Part shown: positions 53,100 through 64,000 of the stretch, one piece after another
Position numbering within the stretch: position 1 is the first letter of the stretch
Layout of the letters: every line of letters starts with the position of its first letter
Origin: Symsagittifera roscoffensis
Lineage: Eukaryota; Xenacoelomorpha; Acoela; Convolutidae
DNA: 64,000 nucleotides
Assembly: GCF_963678635.1 (NCBI RefSeq)
Contig: NC_087068.1
Location: 47,385,785 to 47,449,784, forward strand
Direction of reading: 5' to 3'
Made by a program: the position numbers and the translations under genes
Notes under the pieces: model-generated
Database searches by the model: none
The model's input: the letters and a program-made list of their open reading frames with translations, nothing else
Told to the model about the DNA's origin: nothing

Positions 53100-53269
53100 T
53101 TAAAGCTGTCTGTTGTGTTGTTCCTGAGAAGTAGGTGGAAGTAAGGAAGAATAAGAGGCCAGTTTGCGCACTAGAGACACCGCCTCCTCCCACACTTCCA
53201 TCTGTCGGTCACGTGGTCTGTCACCCGGAACAGACACAAGGTGGTCCAGAGGCTTCGAAAGGTCAATGT
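53100..53269 (-). CDS. Gene C last exon
   Basis: Acceptor AATTTTAG|AC (phase 1), stop TAA at 53102-53100. About 55 residues with a Glu/Val/Leu helix and a Ser/Pro/Gln tail. No clear AATAAA was found within ~150 bp downstream. Confidence 0.6.
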
Positions 53270-56200
53270 CTAAAATTACAAAATCAATGAAAACATTTTT
53301 GTCCATCAGCAGTGAAAAACAACATATCCAAATTACAGTTGGAAAAGCGTAAATGAACTAAGAGAAACCGAAAAAGATTCTGACTGTTTATAATTTTTAT
53401 TCCAAACAAATTATATCCAACAGCCAGCCAATTATCAATCAGTTACACAAAGGCGAAGATACACTTCGCATACACAAGCAAAAAAAATGACCGATAACGC
53501 TACTGGGAAAAACTGAATGAGCAAAACTTTGAGTCTACGAAATTTCTAAAGTGACGCACGCCAAATATGAGTCTACATAATTGCTAAGTGACGCACGCCA
53601 ATTATGAGTCTACATAATTGCTAACTGACGCAAGCCAATTATGACCCATTTGCAGCGCCAGTCAATTTGAAGAAAAAAAATTTACCAACCAACAAGCCTC
53701 AATTTATAGAGCGGGCGCATTTTAACTAGTATACGAAAAAGTTCATTAGAACATCCGACCCTGCCCAGGTTCGAACTCTCTTATTTTATTGCGGGTCTCC
53801 TTCCCTACCTCTACGCTACAGATTCATGATACCTTTAAGCTTAATTGTTATTTGTAAAACAAATAATCTGTGTTAAAATCCTTAGCATTGGCTGTACTTA
53901 ATAGCTGGTTATTGATCAAAATGAACACTTTCAAAATCACACAAGCTTTGCTTGTGTACAAAATGAACACTAATAATTGCGACTTAGGTTGAAAAAAAGA
54001 GAGTTTATAGTATCACACAAGCTTTGCTTGTGTAAAAACAGAAACACTGGTTATTTATGCAACTTTCGCAGTTCAAAAAATTATACTTTTGAAAATGATC
54101 CTCTTAGAATTTCAAGAATTGTTACGTTAGGCACTATTTTCTTAGCTGGATCAATTAAATTATTTTCTTAAATTTTCTAATCTGTAACAAAGTTATAAAA
54201 TTATTACATTTTTGAAACTAAACACAGATAGCCGGTTACTGGGCAAGTATCACAGAATATTCCGTTAGAAAGATTTTTTTCCATGTTTCTGCTTGATGTG
54301 ATAAAGGAATCTGGCGTAAAAAAAATAATTTAGGCATATTAGAGTCATAGAAATATAGGAAAATTGACAAAAAATTTTGAAAAAAAATGACTAGAAACAC
54401 TAAAAAAAATTAAAATTAGTTTTACTTGCTTAAAGTTAAGTTTTAAGGTCTTAAATTAGGCATAATTCAGCTGTGGTAGGCCTGCTCGCTTGCTTTATTT
54501 GCTCGAACTTAGACGAAAATCAAAAATCGGTTTTTCTCGACACGGAAATTTCTTAAATGTGGTTCGAGTCACGAGTGAAAGGTACTTTAATATGATATAT
54601 CTCTCAACCCAGTCCGATGATTACTTGTGGTACCTGATTTTGCGCGAAAACAAAAAAACTAAAACGCAACAAATACAAAGTTCCTCCACATTTTCAATGG
54701 GTGGAGAAATACGTTTTCCGTAACCTTTTCACGTTTACTGATCATTAGTGAAGTTTGCCTTCATTTAATAAAAAAAGAGTGAATTCAACTTTTAAAAAAT
54801 CGCGAAAAATCACATTTGAGCTATAAATCGCGAAATGAGCTATATTATCACATTTGAGCTATAAATCGTTTCATTCTTTTACACTTAATAACCTTTCAGT
54901 AGCATCCCTCTAGCTTAAATTAAACAAAGAAGAGGGCACTGAAAACAAAATTTTTGATAGTAACAAAAAGAAAGCATACTTTCATTATCAAGAACTTTTT
55001 TAAAAAAAGGACTTGAACCCAAGTTGATTTATACAATTTTACATTTAAAATGTTGTGCTTCATCAGACTGAAAGTGAAAGAATTACAATTCAGAGAATCA
55101 GGGTAGAGAAAAAATGACTCACTACATGGAAGTAGTCTGTTGGGCATGTCGTTCAACACTACGAACCCAGTCGTGTCCCTCAGCCCAGAAGGGGTGTACT
55201 CTGGTGGTCTCTGAGAGGGAGGGGGAGGAATGAAGTACTTCTTCGCTGGCTCCAACATCTTCTTCACCAATGCATCCAACTCTGCAGGGGATCTATGCTC
55301 TACTTTCACTCCACCCCCACCTAAACATGATTTAATTCCCACTATTTTTAGGCTGCAACTTTTTAGATCTGGCACCTAGAAAAAATGTGATTTTCTATGA
55401 ACGCTGATTTTTCTGTTATAATATTTTCCGATTCCCCAACGATCGAAAGATCAAACAAACAGGAACCAGTTTTTGGGGCGGGGAAAAAGATAGGAAACTT
55501 AAATCCAAAAAGTTGAAGAGTTGAAAAAATTGTTGCTTGAAAAATATAAACACTTACAGGCAGACCTTCAACAATTGTTGTTACGAGTCAGAGAAACCAT
55601 GCGGATTTACCAAAAAAATAATCAACAATTTAAAAGCTTGTAATTGTGTTTATAACTGGGAACAATTTAAAAACCCAATTTAAAAACAGTTCAAAACCAG
55701 GCCTTGCAAGAAGCTAAAAATGGACATAGCCAACTGACATTTGGAAAAAAGTATTGAACGCAAGGAAACTGAAAAAAAAATGTTTTTTTTTTTGAAAAAC
55801 CTTCAATTTTCGAAGAAAATAGTGTATTTAACACTCATGAATTATTTACGTATTTGTTAAACGAGAGGTTGAATGAACGATTTCAAAACAAGTTAAATAA
55901 AAACACCAAGACACCAAAAAAATCACCAAGACCTTCATAAGAGTACTCACAAGATTCATTACTCTTAAAATGAAAGACATTCTTTGAAAAACGTGAAGTA
56001 AATTTGTAACTACTATGTTACTTTAGCCAGGGTATTCTGATGCACTTGAATCTTTTTGGGAATCTCACAAAAAATTGCAAAACTCAAAAACAATTTTAAA
56101 AAATCATTTATTTAAGACCGTAATCGAAAATTCTTTTAAATTTTTTGTAAAAAAAATCTGAATACGAGCAAGAAATGACGATCTAATGTTGCACCTCTCA

Positions 56201-59200
56201 TAAAATGAAACTTCGTGGTACTTTCTTGTTGATAACTTAAAGTACTTACTGGAATATTCCAGATCAAAAACGAACAAAAATTGTTCCTCTGATGTAGGGG
56301 GCTCAATGATGCTCAGATTTCAATTTTTTGTTTAACAACTGAGTCTGTCAAAAAATGTGCTCAAAACACGTTGCTTCCACAAAATGAATGAACACAGTTT
56401 TTGATCACAAGGTTTCATAGAAAAGTTTTTGGCTGCATTACTTTTTCTACAGTAAAAATTAGAAACAATATAATTTATACACTTTCCTTCATTGATGCTG
56501 CCGCTGTTTTGCACAATAAAAATATTCTTTCTTCTTTTTCTAAAGCCTTACAAGTAATAAATGAAAATATGTTAACAAATTTTCCTTCTGAAAAGAAAAC
56601 AAATTTCATCCACTTGAAAAATTTTCAACAACAGTTCAAGTGGCCGAGCGGGCCTACTATTCGGAACGAGCTTTTTGACTGGGACCCGAAAACTGGTGGA
56701 ACCAGTACCGAAAAAAGCAAAATCGCAATATAACAGAAGCGTTTGCTTGTGTAATTAAGACTCAATTACATCTTCTTCAGATTTCTACATCTAGATAAGA
56801 ACGCTCCATCAAAATCATGCCTTGCAACAAGCTAAAAATGAACATAGCAAACTGACATTTGGAAAAGAGTATTGAACGTAAGGAAACTGAAAAAAAAAAC
56901 TGACGCGTTTTTTTGAAAAACCTTCAATTTTCGAAGAAAAAATAGATTATTTCAAAGGGCATTGAATTTGTAGAACAATTATGGTCGACACTTTTTTTGA
57001 TTAAATTAACCCAATTTGAGAAAACTGGATCAATAGGTAAAATTTTTCTGGGAAACTTCGCTGTAAAATCTGATAATTTCCTTCTGATAAGTTCTTTTTT
57101 CGAAATTAGAAGTCGATCACGTTTTCGTGCCCTTTACACTTTTGCTGTTCAATGGTGGAGGTTCGCCTTCCTTTTAACAAAAGAAATTAAAGTAAAAATA
57201 AATCATAAGTCAAACTGCGAAAAATCAAAATTGAGCGTGAACAAATTTTAAGACTTTTTCCTGAAAAAAACAAACAAAAAATCACTAAGACCTATGTAAG
57301 AGTACTTACTACGTTCATTACTCTTAAGCAGGCTGATTTAACCCTTTAGTGCAGTATACTCGACATGTCTGCTCTCGCATTTGTTAATTTGAGCCGTATC
57401 AACAATGCACCACTAACCACGACTAGGAGACGAAGAAGCTGTGCTTGTATCTTCATTACACCTGATCACCACTGCAGACGGAGATGGAATGGAAGACGAC
57501 GAAGTAGTCACAGAATCCTCTTCCGAATCAACCTTGGCGGCAATTGTGTCGACTCCTTCTTTACTCGCTTCTCCTCCCTTCACAACTTCAGCAAGCTGTC
57601 GTTGCTCCTCTTTTAAGTCTTCTAGATTGTCATCAATGGGCTGATCTGTGAAAATCTTGCTCACCATTGCTTCAACCTGAATAAATAAAAGGCTACAATT
57701 CGTAACAAGCGACAATACGTAGCAAGCGACAATTCGTAACAAGCGACAATTCGTAACAAGCGACAATTCGTAACAAGCGACAATTCGTAACAAGCGACAA
57801 TTCGTAACAAGCGACAATTCGTAACAAGGCATTGGCTGGCAAGTAGAATACGCTTGCTCCGCTTCGCTTATATCCGCCACAAGAGGAATACTGTGCGTGA
57901 ATCAGTGTTCCCCGCATAATCTACTGTTACGCATTGTCGCTTGTTATGAGTTTTCGCCTGTTACGAATTATCGACTGACGGAAACAACATACGCTCAGAA
58001 AAAAGTGGTCGATGCCGTAAATTGTCACAATTACATGTTAATCGTTTAGATGTATGATCCCGCCATTTTTGTCCAATTTAAAAACTCGTGCACTAGAAAC
58101 ATACGTAGAGTACTTCAACGGGATGAAAACAAGAAAAATAAAACATTTCTTAGATAAAGTTGAAACTTCTAGGCAGGTCACCAAATACTGTTGCTACCTA
58201 TGAGAAAAAGCACATGAGTTTCCCAAATTCTTACACAGAGGCGAAGTTGTACTTCCCATACACGAGCAAAAAAATGACGGATAACGCTTCTGGGAAAAAC
58301 TGAATGAGTAAAACTTTGAGTCTACATTATTTCTTAATAGTCGCACGCCAAATATGAGTCTGCATAAATGCTAAGTGACGCAAGCCGTACCATTATGACG
58401 CATTAGCAGTACCAGTCAATTTGAAAAAAAAACCAACTAACACGCCTCAATTTATACAGCGGACGCATTTTAATAAGTATACAAAAAAGCTCATTAAAAA
58501 CATCCGACCCTGTCCAGGTTCCAACCCTCTTATTTTGTGGCGGGTCTCCTTCCTACCTTTACGCAACAAATCCATGATACCTTGAAGCTTAAGTGCTACT
58601 AGAGGCCCAGCAAAAACTGGAGGTATCTGTTTGATGTTTTTAGAACTTGTTGTACTGATGTGGGACAAGTAGGTAATTAAAAAAAAAACTAAGCATTGGG
58701 CTTCACCCAAAACCCTGGTAGTTCCTCTGTTAAAAAATGAGTGATAATATTGGTAATTTTCCGAGAAACATGATTCTTGTTCAACTTTAATGCGTAGCAG
58801 TTTATGCACGGAGGGTTCTTACACCCTGTTGCCTTGATCAAACCTTTGATATCAGATTGAACTTTTTCGAGAAAACAAAAGCTTAAAAAACCTCGCTCAA
58901 CCTTTTCTCTCTTAAGTGAACCCAAAACTTAAGGTTTGGTATGGTAGTTTTCAAGACAATTAGAAAACTGCTAAAAACAGTGTTTTGACTTTCCGAGGGT
59001 TATAAATATTTGTTTGAAAGAATTTTGGGATGGTAGTTTTCGAGAAAAATTGAAAAGTTTCAAAAAACTGTCAAGAAATCAAAACTTGACTTTTCTGAGG
59101 TTCATAACTTTTTGTGTGCAAAAGTTTGAGCATAAACACTATTGTAGTGGAACTAATCAGAAACTAGAGACCAGCTAAAGCTAGTGATTACTGTTTCATA

Positions 59201-62200
59201 ACTTCTGAAATTTTTGTATTGATGCGGAAGGACAAGGGTAATTTCAAAAACAGACCTATAGCAAAGAAAAATAAATACCAATTTAATGGCTTCAAAATCT
59301 GTTTTATTTCATCAATTACTTCAACTTTCTAAAAAATCGAATTGATTAAAAAGGCATTGTTAGGTTGAAAAATGCTTTAAACGTTGCTCATTAGATTTGG
59401 TTCGGCAGTTTTCGAGAAGTCAAAAAGTTTCAAAAAATGGTAAAAAAAATCGAAAATTTGACTTTTCAGGTCATAACTTTTTGTGTAAAAAATTTAAGCG
59501 TAATCATTTATTCAGCTCCTCAGATTTGGGAGGCAAGTTTTCGAGAAAAGTTGAAAAATTTCCAAAAAAAAATCGGTCAGTAAATCTGAGGGTCAAAACC
59601 TATGATGGGAAAAAATTTGAGCATAACAATTAAAGCAGGGGAGCTCGTCACAACCCTTCTGTTCGATTAAAACTAAAATCTCCGATTTGGGAGGGTAGTT
59701 TCCTAGAAAAGTCTAAAAGTTTCAAAAAATTTGGGTCAAAAATTCCCCCCACACACTTTTTCGAAGGCCGCAGAAATTGGGGTAAGGTAAAAAAGATACT
59801 GGTGAGTATGCAGGCTCGCATGGGAGTGGCCGAACTTCCCATTCGTACCACTCTTTTGAAAATCGGCAGAGTAGTTTTCGAGAAAAACGAAAATTTTCCG
59901 AAGTGTAAAAAAAGCAGATCCCATACATTATCTTAATACCTGTTTTTATCAAACAGGAACTTGTAATATGATAGTATGTGTTAATATCCTTAGCATTGGC
60001 TGTACTTAAGAGCTCGTTATTGATCAAAATGACCACTTTCAAAATGAACACATTTTGTCGCAGCAATATTTGCGTCGCACAATAATTGCGACTTAGGTTG
60101 GAAAAAAAGAGTGTTCATACTATAACACAAGCTTTGCTTGTGTAAAAACCTCATGGAAAATTTTGGGCTATTAGAATTTTTGCTGTTGCGTTTTCAATGT
60201 CGCCCAGTGTATCTGCCGGTTTTGTATCTGTGACTTTTAAAAAAAATCACCATCTATAGACAAAATTTCACGTAAGATTATCTCTTAAGGTATAAATCAT
60301 CTTTTTATTCACTTAATTGAGGAAACTTTCATTATGTCAGAACAAACAGAAACTTGAGCTGAGTCAAAAATATGAGTTAAAATGTACAAGGTTGTTGTCG
60401 GCCATCAACACCATATTTCTTAAGTTCAATTACGAAGGGCTTTGAATGGGGTTAGCAAACCGATAACTATTTCATTGCAAAAAGAATTGCTGTTTAAGCC
60501 ATGTTTCAAACCACTTGGAATTCTTGCTAAAAATGATCCCAGAAGCAATATGCTGCACTTGAAAAATTCGCCTGTTAAATTAACTAGTCAATTGTGAAAT
60601 TTGCGCAGCATGAAACAAATGTGGTCTCTTTTCATCAACACACTGTCTTACTCTTCTATAAAAAGAATCCAATAAACTATATCTTCCCAAAATATGTTAT
60701 GATAAGTGTTATTTAACTAGGTGCCAACATTTCAGCTTATCGGAATCTTTGACTCAAAGCATGGCTCTTTTGCACTTCACCACCAGTGATTTACATCAAT
60801 TTTGGGCCGATACAAGAGTTTTACACGGTAAGGCAGGAGCATCACGTGTTTGAAACTAGTTAGCTAGTACAGGCTCAAATCTTTTTACTTTCAGAGAATT
60901 ATACGAAAGAATGGGGGTAGTATTTGAAGTAAAAAAAAATTGGGGACGGTGGGTACTAAGCTGTTTTGTGTACCTTTTTGGCCATTTTGTGCTGATTTGT
61001 TTGCATATGCTGTCTCAGATGTCTCTTGTGGATCCAGGGTCCCTCTTCAGGACACAGACTACATGCATACATTCTGTTCCTCCTCTTATCCTTCTCCCGT
61101 TTGATCTGATCCTGAGCTTTGTGATCTTTACTCTCTAAGTGAATTTGATATGTGGTCTGCATTGAGAACTGTTTGTCACAGAGAGCGCAGTAAGGCAGAG
61201 GCGAGTCCGATCCACTGAGGGTGGAATGAAACTGGGTCGTCATTCCTGACCTCGATGATCCAGGAGGTGTAACCCGACTATCCCCGCCAGACGAAGCCCC
61301 TTTCGGAGACGGGGCACTGCGCACTAAACTACTCGAACTAGTGATAGCATTACTGGGTTTGGAGGAGATTTTCTCTCGTTTCACCGTCCGCCCTGCATGT
61401 TCTGCAGCTGAGACAGTCGAGGCACCACCTCTGCCCCTTGTCTTTTTAGGCCCTCGTTTGACCTTTGTTTCGACTGTTGGGAGAACTTTGTTCACCTTTC
61501 CCCCACGCCCCCTTCCTCTCTTGAAATACAAATCAAACACTGAAGCAAAAAAAAATCGAGGTCACTTTATAAGAATTTATATTTCTTATAACTTAACTAG
61601 CCAGCTAAATTTTACGGAAGAGGGAACGAGTGACCAATAACTAGCCCATTCGTATTGAATCAACCACCTTTTCAACCAGTGAACCTTGCCGTAAAATTTA
61701 CGTGTAAGTCTCTGCCAACCTGTTGAACTATCACACACATTAAAAATTATCCTATAAAAGAGCAGCCAGTTCTAAAAGTAGCACAGAGTATAAAACAATT
61801 GACATGCAGTTGGAACCACACAATGCATGCCGCAATAAAAATTTAATGGAGAATAACCAGGAGACGAGATTGGACCAGTGTTGCTTCGACGCAAACCGGA
61901 GTTGCAAGGAAAAAAACCATCTATATGTGCGACTGTCCAAACCCTTTATCAGATTTGTTTTAATTTTTTTTCAGAAACTATTTTATCGATGGAAGAACAA
62001 GCCAGACGATAAAGCACAGTAGCCAGGGTTAGATTAAGTACATGAATTTAACTTTTGCTCCAAAGCAACTTATTGGCGCTTTTGTGAACCAGAAGCAGTA
62101 TGGTTATGACGGAAACGCATTGAATAAGATAAAACATGTTAGATAACCACATGAAGACCCAAAAATATTCTGGTTACAAAGCGAAAGCTTAAAAAACGAA

Positions 62201-63571
62201 CTATTTGCTGTGAAGAAAACATAGCCAACAGACAGTTGGAAACGAGTCAATACACAGAAAAAAATACCGCTTCTTTTTTGAAAGTCTCATTTTTCGAATT
62301 TCGAGGAAAAAACAAATGGCCTTAAGACTCTTTGATTTTCTAGAACAATTTAAGATTGACACTTTTTATGATTTCTATAACGAGTTTTGACCGGCGCTTT
62401 TTTAACAACATTAACCCAATTTGAGAAATTGGATCAACAGGTAAAGTTTTTATTCCGCTGCAAATCTCAATTTAAACTCCACTTTCGAAACTAGAACTCG
62501 TTCACGTTCTTTCGCGCCATTTCCACGTTCGTATTTGGAGAGCGCTATTTACATCGCTTTCAGTAGATGAATTTCAATTGAACTCAAGTGTATTATGCTT
62601 AAATGCATTAATATTTTAAGCCTTTTTCCTGGAAAAACAAACAACAAAAACCAGCAGGACCTATATAAGAGTCTTCACTACGTTCATTACTCTTAAAAAC
62701 GATGTTTCAAATTTCGAGGGAAAAAAAGCATATTTAAACGAAGAAAAGTACCCCAGGTTAAAAGTCTTACCAGGTTAAAAGTCCAATTAATTTCAAAAAT
62801 ACTTTATGATAAACTTTTTTTTTTGCATAGAACGAGATTTGCCCATTCAATTGGTGTACTGACTATAGCCTAGCGGCAGGACCCCGCATATAAGTATTTA
62901 AATTCATGATTTGGACTTACAGTAGTTCCAGAACGAGTAGGTCTGCCTTTGGGTGCTGCTTTAGTCGTAGATGCAACTGTCGTGTTTGCAACAGAAACTG
63001 CTGCTCTGCATGATTTCAAGTGTCTAAGATACTCTTTGCCTTCCAAGAAAGATTCACAGCATAGTTTACAACGAATTGTCTGAAACAAAGATAATGGTCA
63101 GTTTCGTTTCCGAAATCATCCAGGATACTAGGGCTCATTTTGTTCTTTGAAATTTTTCAAAAATTATTGTCTCATCTAGGAAACCCTAACACCGCTTGTT
63201 TAGATCATGAAAACGACCTATTCAAGATGCAAATTTTATTGTCTGAAATCTAATTAGATCTACAATTTTGACCTATAACTTTAACATTGTTCTTTTCTGC
63301 TTACCACCGATGATTTCTTTTTGCTATCGATAGAAGATGGTGAGACTTGGGCAGATTCGGAGCTGTTTGAGGAAGGTTTAATCGACAGAGAATGAGGTTT
63401 GTAAATAACACTGGAAATGAAATCTTCGTCAGTGAAAACTTTGTCTTTATGCGAAGATTCAAGATGATCTCTAATAGCTGCCAGGGACACACTCGGGTGA
63501 TTGCAGAAGGAACAGACATATGTACCTACAGTTGGTGACTGGCGCTCGGACGATCTTGGGTCCGATGACAT
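53100..63571 (-). CDS. Gene C: multi-zinc-finger (C2H2/C2HC) protein, six exons
   Basis: Exons in transcript order: 63571-63305 (coding part), 63079-62921, 61519(or 61539)-60974, 57676-57418, 55320-55123, 53269-53100 (TAA). With the 61519 acceptor the coding length is 1,599 nt, 532 residues, in phase throughout. Fingers: CSFC-x12-H-x4-H in exon 1; CKLC-x12-H-x3-C in exon 2; CALC-x12-H-x5-H (matrin/U1-like) and CSLC-x14-H-x5-H in exon 3. An Arg/Gly/Lys AT-hook-like stretch precedes the exon 3 fingers. The downstream exons are acidic/Ser-rich, then Pro-rich, then mixed. A DNA- or RNA-binding nuclear role is inferred from the fingers. The exon 2 to 3 junction is the weakest point. A shorter form ending at TAG 60956-60958 is possible. 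Confidence 0.65.
53471..54033 (-). mobile_element. Family-4 element in a gene C intron
   Basis: Starts ACACAAGCAAA and ends with the perfect hairpin ACACAAGC-TTT-GCTTGTGT (54015-54033). A second identical hairpin lies inside at 53939. tRNA-like A and B boxes are on the minus strand at 53765-53822. A short direct duplication of TGAGTCTACATAATTGCTAA occurs near its start. Confidence 0.65.
54050..55120. other. Gene C intron, nothing further recognised
   Basis: AT-rich, with short chance ORFs and a CACATTTGAGCTATAAATCG repeat occurring twice near 54815-54868. Confidence 0.4.
55123..55320 (-). CDS. Gene C exon 5 (Pro-rich)
   Basis: Acceptor ATGTTTAG|GT, donor CATGTA|GTGAGT, phase 1 to 1. About 65 residues: Gly-rich start, a helical SPAELDALVKKMLEPAKKY segment, a poly-Pro stretch, then a hydrophobic/Asp segment. 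No domain recognised. Confidence 0.65.
56838..57327 (+). repeat. Family-5 dispersed repeat with terminal hairpin
   Basis: Starts AACATAGCAAACTGACA and ends with inverted arms TAAGAGTA (57297-57304) and TACTCTTA (57319-57326). A truncated sister copy is at 55733-55980. Confidence 0.6.
57418..57676 (-). CDS. Gene C exon 4 (acidic/Ser-rich, coiled-coil start)
   Basis: Acceptor TTTATTCAG|GTT (phase 0), donor CGTG|GTTAGT (phase 1). About 86 residues: an acidic Leu/Glu/Gln helix, then Gly/Glu/Ser, then a Ser-rich end. Fits exon 3 if exon 3 uses its AAG|GTACAC donor at 60974. Confidence 0.55.
57695..57828. repeat. 17-bp tandem repeat beside the gene C exon 4 acceptor
   Basis: Unit ACAATTCGTAACAAGCG, about eight copies, nearly identical. 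It begins 18 bp upstream (in gene sense) of the exon 4 acceptor. Inverted single units occur at 57930-57972. Confidence 0.85.
58259..60143 (-). mobile_element. Family-4 element split by a ~1.36-kb insert
   Basis: The left part is 58259-58600 (tRNA-like boxes at 58510-58570) and the right part 59961-60143, ending in the ACACAAGC-TTT-GCTTGTGT hairpin. Comparison with the 51.7-kb copy shows the break inside AGTGCTA(C/T)TTGTAAT. Confidence 0.65.
58601..59960 (+). repeat. Insert containing a decayed satellite-like array
   Basis: GGTAGTTTTCGAGAAAA-GTTGAAAA-type boxes recur near 58939, 59027, 59398, 59528, 59690 and 59864, the inverse of the array at 22850-24310. No coding frame. The insert interrupts a family-4 element. 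Confidence 0.5.
60150..60950. other. Gene C intron, no gene seen
   Basis: AT-rich with no repeated boxes recognised and no paired splice sites around an open frame. Confidence 0.35.
60974..61539 (-). CDS. Gene C exon 3: AT-hook-like stretch and two zinc fingers
   Basis: Open from acceptor TTTTGCTTCAG|TG (61539, phase 1) or, to keep phase 0 with exon 2, from TATTTCAAG|AGA (61519). RGRGRGG and RGPKKTRGRGG stretches are followed by a Ser-rich linker and the two fingers (CALC...H...H, CSLC...H...H). The donor AAG|GTACAC at 60974 joins exon 4 in phase; otherwise the frame ends at TAG 60958-60956. Confidence 0.7.
61560..62900. other. Gene C intron with a family-5 repeat
   Basis: Contains a family-5 copy at 62218-62695 with terminal arms TAAGAGT (62666-62672) and ACTCTTA (62689-62695). 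No exon was found that would explain the phase difference between exons 2 and 3. Confidence 0.45.
62921..63079 (-). CDS. Gene C exon 2: C2HC finger
   Basis: Acceptor TTTGTTTCAG|ACA, donor ACTACT|GTAAGT, phase 0 to 0, 53 codons. The finger is CKLC-x12-H-x3-C, followed by an Ala/Thr/Lys linker with a KGRP AT-hook-like core. Confidence 0.75.
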
Positions 63572-63576
63572 ATTGG
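63305..63576 (-). CDS. Gene C first recognised exon: C2H2 finger
   Basis: Acceptor TACTTTTCAG|CC at 63577; ATG at 63571-63569 is five bases in and is the likely start, so the 5' UTR is spliced. Donor TCGGTG|GTAAGC, phase 0. About 89 residues: a Ser/Arg N-terminus, the finger CSFC-x12-H-x4-H, an acidic helix, then a Ser/Lys-rich linker. Confidence 0.75.
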
Positions 63577-63601
63577 CTGAAAAGTATAAACTTTAGGTTA
63601 C

Positions 63602-63603
<2 letters not shown>

Positions 63604-63637
<34 letters not shown>

Positions 63638-64000
63638 GGATTCAGCTATTAGAGCTTGGGTGTTTCCACCCTTAAGTTTCAGTGTCATGCAAGTTTCCAT
63701 GTCGAAATATCGTTGTATCTATAGTTTGTCATGAAGTAATTCCAGAAGTGCTTCAGTAGTCGTGGTTTGAGTCCCTGATGGTTGGAGTAGTCGATTGAAT
63801 TTGGTAAGATGTTCACAAGTTTGCAGGTTCTGAGCCAAAACTCCTGTTGGTAGATAGATTTCTTTATTTTCGGCAGTTCGAAAAAAGGTTTCTCTGATAA
63901 CCGGGTGGCTCTGTCGAATTCCTTTAAACAAAAATACTCTGTGGCATCAATTTTATAGTAACCATTCAACATCTTGGACATAAATATGTGACATTCGACC
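63604..64000 (-). mobile_element. 3' end of a non-LTR retrotransposon
   Basis: The minus-strand ORF entering near 63981 resembles the C-terminal tail of CR1/RTE-type RT proteins (WLRTCKLVNILPNSI, then a KHFWNYF segment). It ends in a stop near 63685. The UTR holds a hairpin GGGTG-GAAA-CACCC (63658-63671) and then a (TAA)n tail of about eleven units (63604-63637), the mark of target-primed insertion. The 5' part runs off the window. Confidence 0.7.

Noticed and set aside
57695-57828. CRISPR-like array
   Set aside because: Units are contiguous 17-mers without unique spacers, in a eukaryotic intron.

Overview
This is an AT-rich, intron-rich, transposon-crowded piece of an animal (probably invertebrate) nuclear genome. 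Three things point that way: spliced genes with T-rich TTTCAG-type acceptors, AATAAA-type poly(A) signals, and dozens of short inverted-repeat (MITE) and retroelement copies. No prokaryotic gene organisation is visible. The species cannot be named from the sequence. Almost no host protein here is a single long ORF. The three host gene models below were assembled by hand from acceptor and donor sites plus codon phase, and total length and phase close in each model.

Layout. (1) 1 to about 7,072: the 3' part of a retroelement or endogenous-virus-like element on the + strand. It has three overlapping G-poor ORFs: the tail of an unrecognised Ser/Thr/Pro-rich ORF; an 872-residue membrane glycoprotein (env-like, intact in this copy); and a 597-residue unrecognised protein that begins on the env stop codon (ATGA). 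A short intron, a spaced GCAGTA repeat, two strong hairpins and an AATAAA follow. The element appears to have landed inside an older MITE. (2) About 7,571-39,090: gene A (+), 16 phase-compatible exons encoding at least 1,526 residues of low-complexity protein. The order is Gly/Thr-rich, Cys-rich plus Gln-rich, His/Gly heptads, RGG-like blocks, then a 10-residue tandem repeat. Its 5' introns (up to 6.9 kb) are packed with hAT-type MITEs carrying 8-bp duplications, hairpin-ended dispersed elements and a decayed satellite. (3) 39,533-42,902: three further + strand exons (gene B) whose phase lets them be either a separate gene or an alternative 3' end of gene A. The first acceptor lies inside a 14-bp perfect inverted repeat. 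(4) 42,624 to about 47,173: a ~2.27-kb tandem duplication carrying the 3' end of gene B and an antisense non-LTR reverse-transcriptase remnant. (5) 47.5-53 kb: mainly noncoding DNA and dispersed repeats. (6) 53,100-63,571: gene C (-), six exons, a C2H2-type multi-zinc-finger protein, convergent with A/B. (7) 63.6-64.0 kb: the 3' end of a non-LTR retrotransposon (-) with hairpin and (TAA)n tail.

The genes show no shared pathway. Most of the window's structure comes from waves of transposition: MITE into MITE, hairpin element into hairpin element, retroelement into MITE, and segmental duplication through a LINE fragment. Gene A and gene C read through these in their introns. Product functions other than env-like, reverse transcriptase and zinc finger are not recognised.
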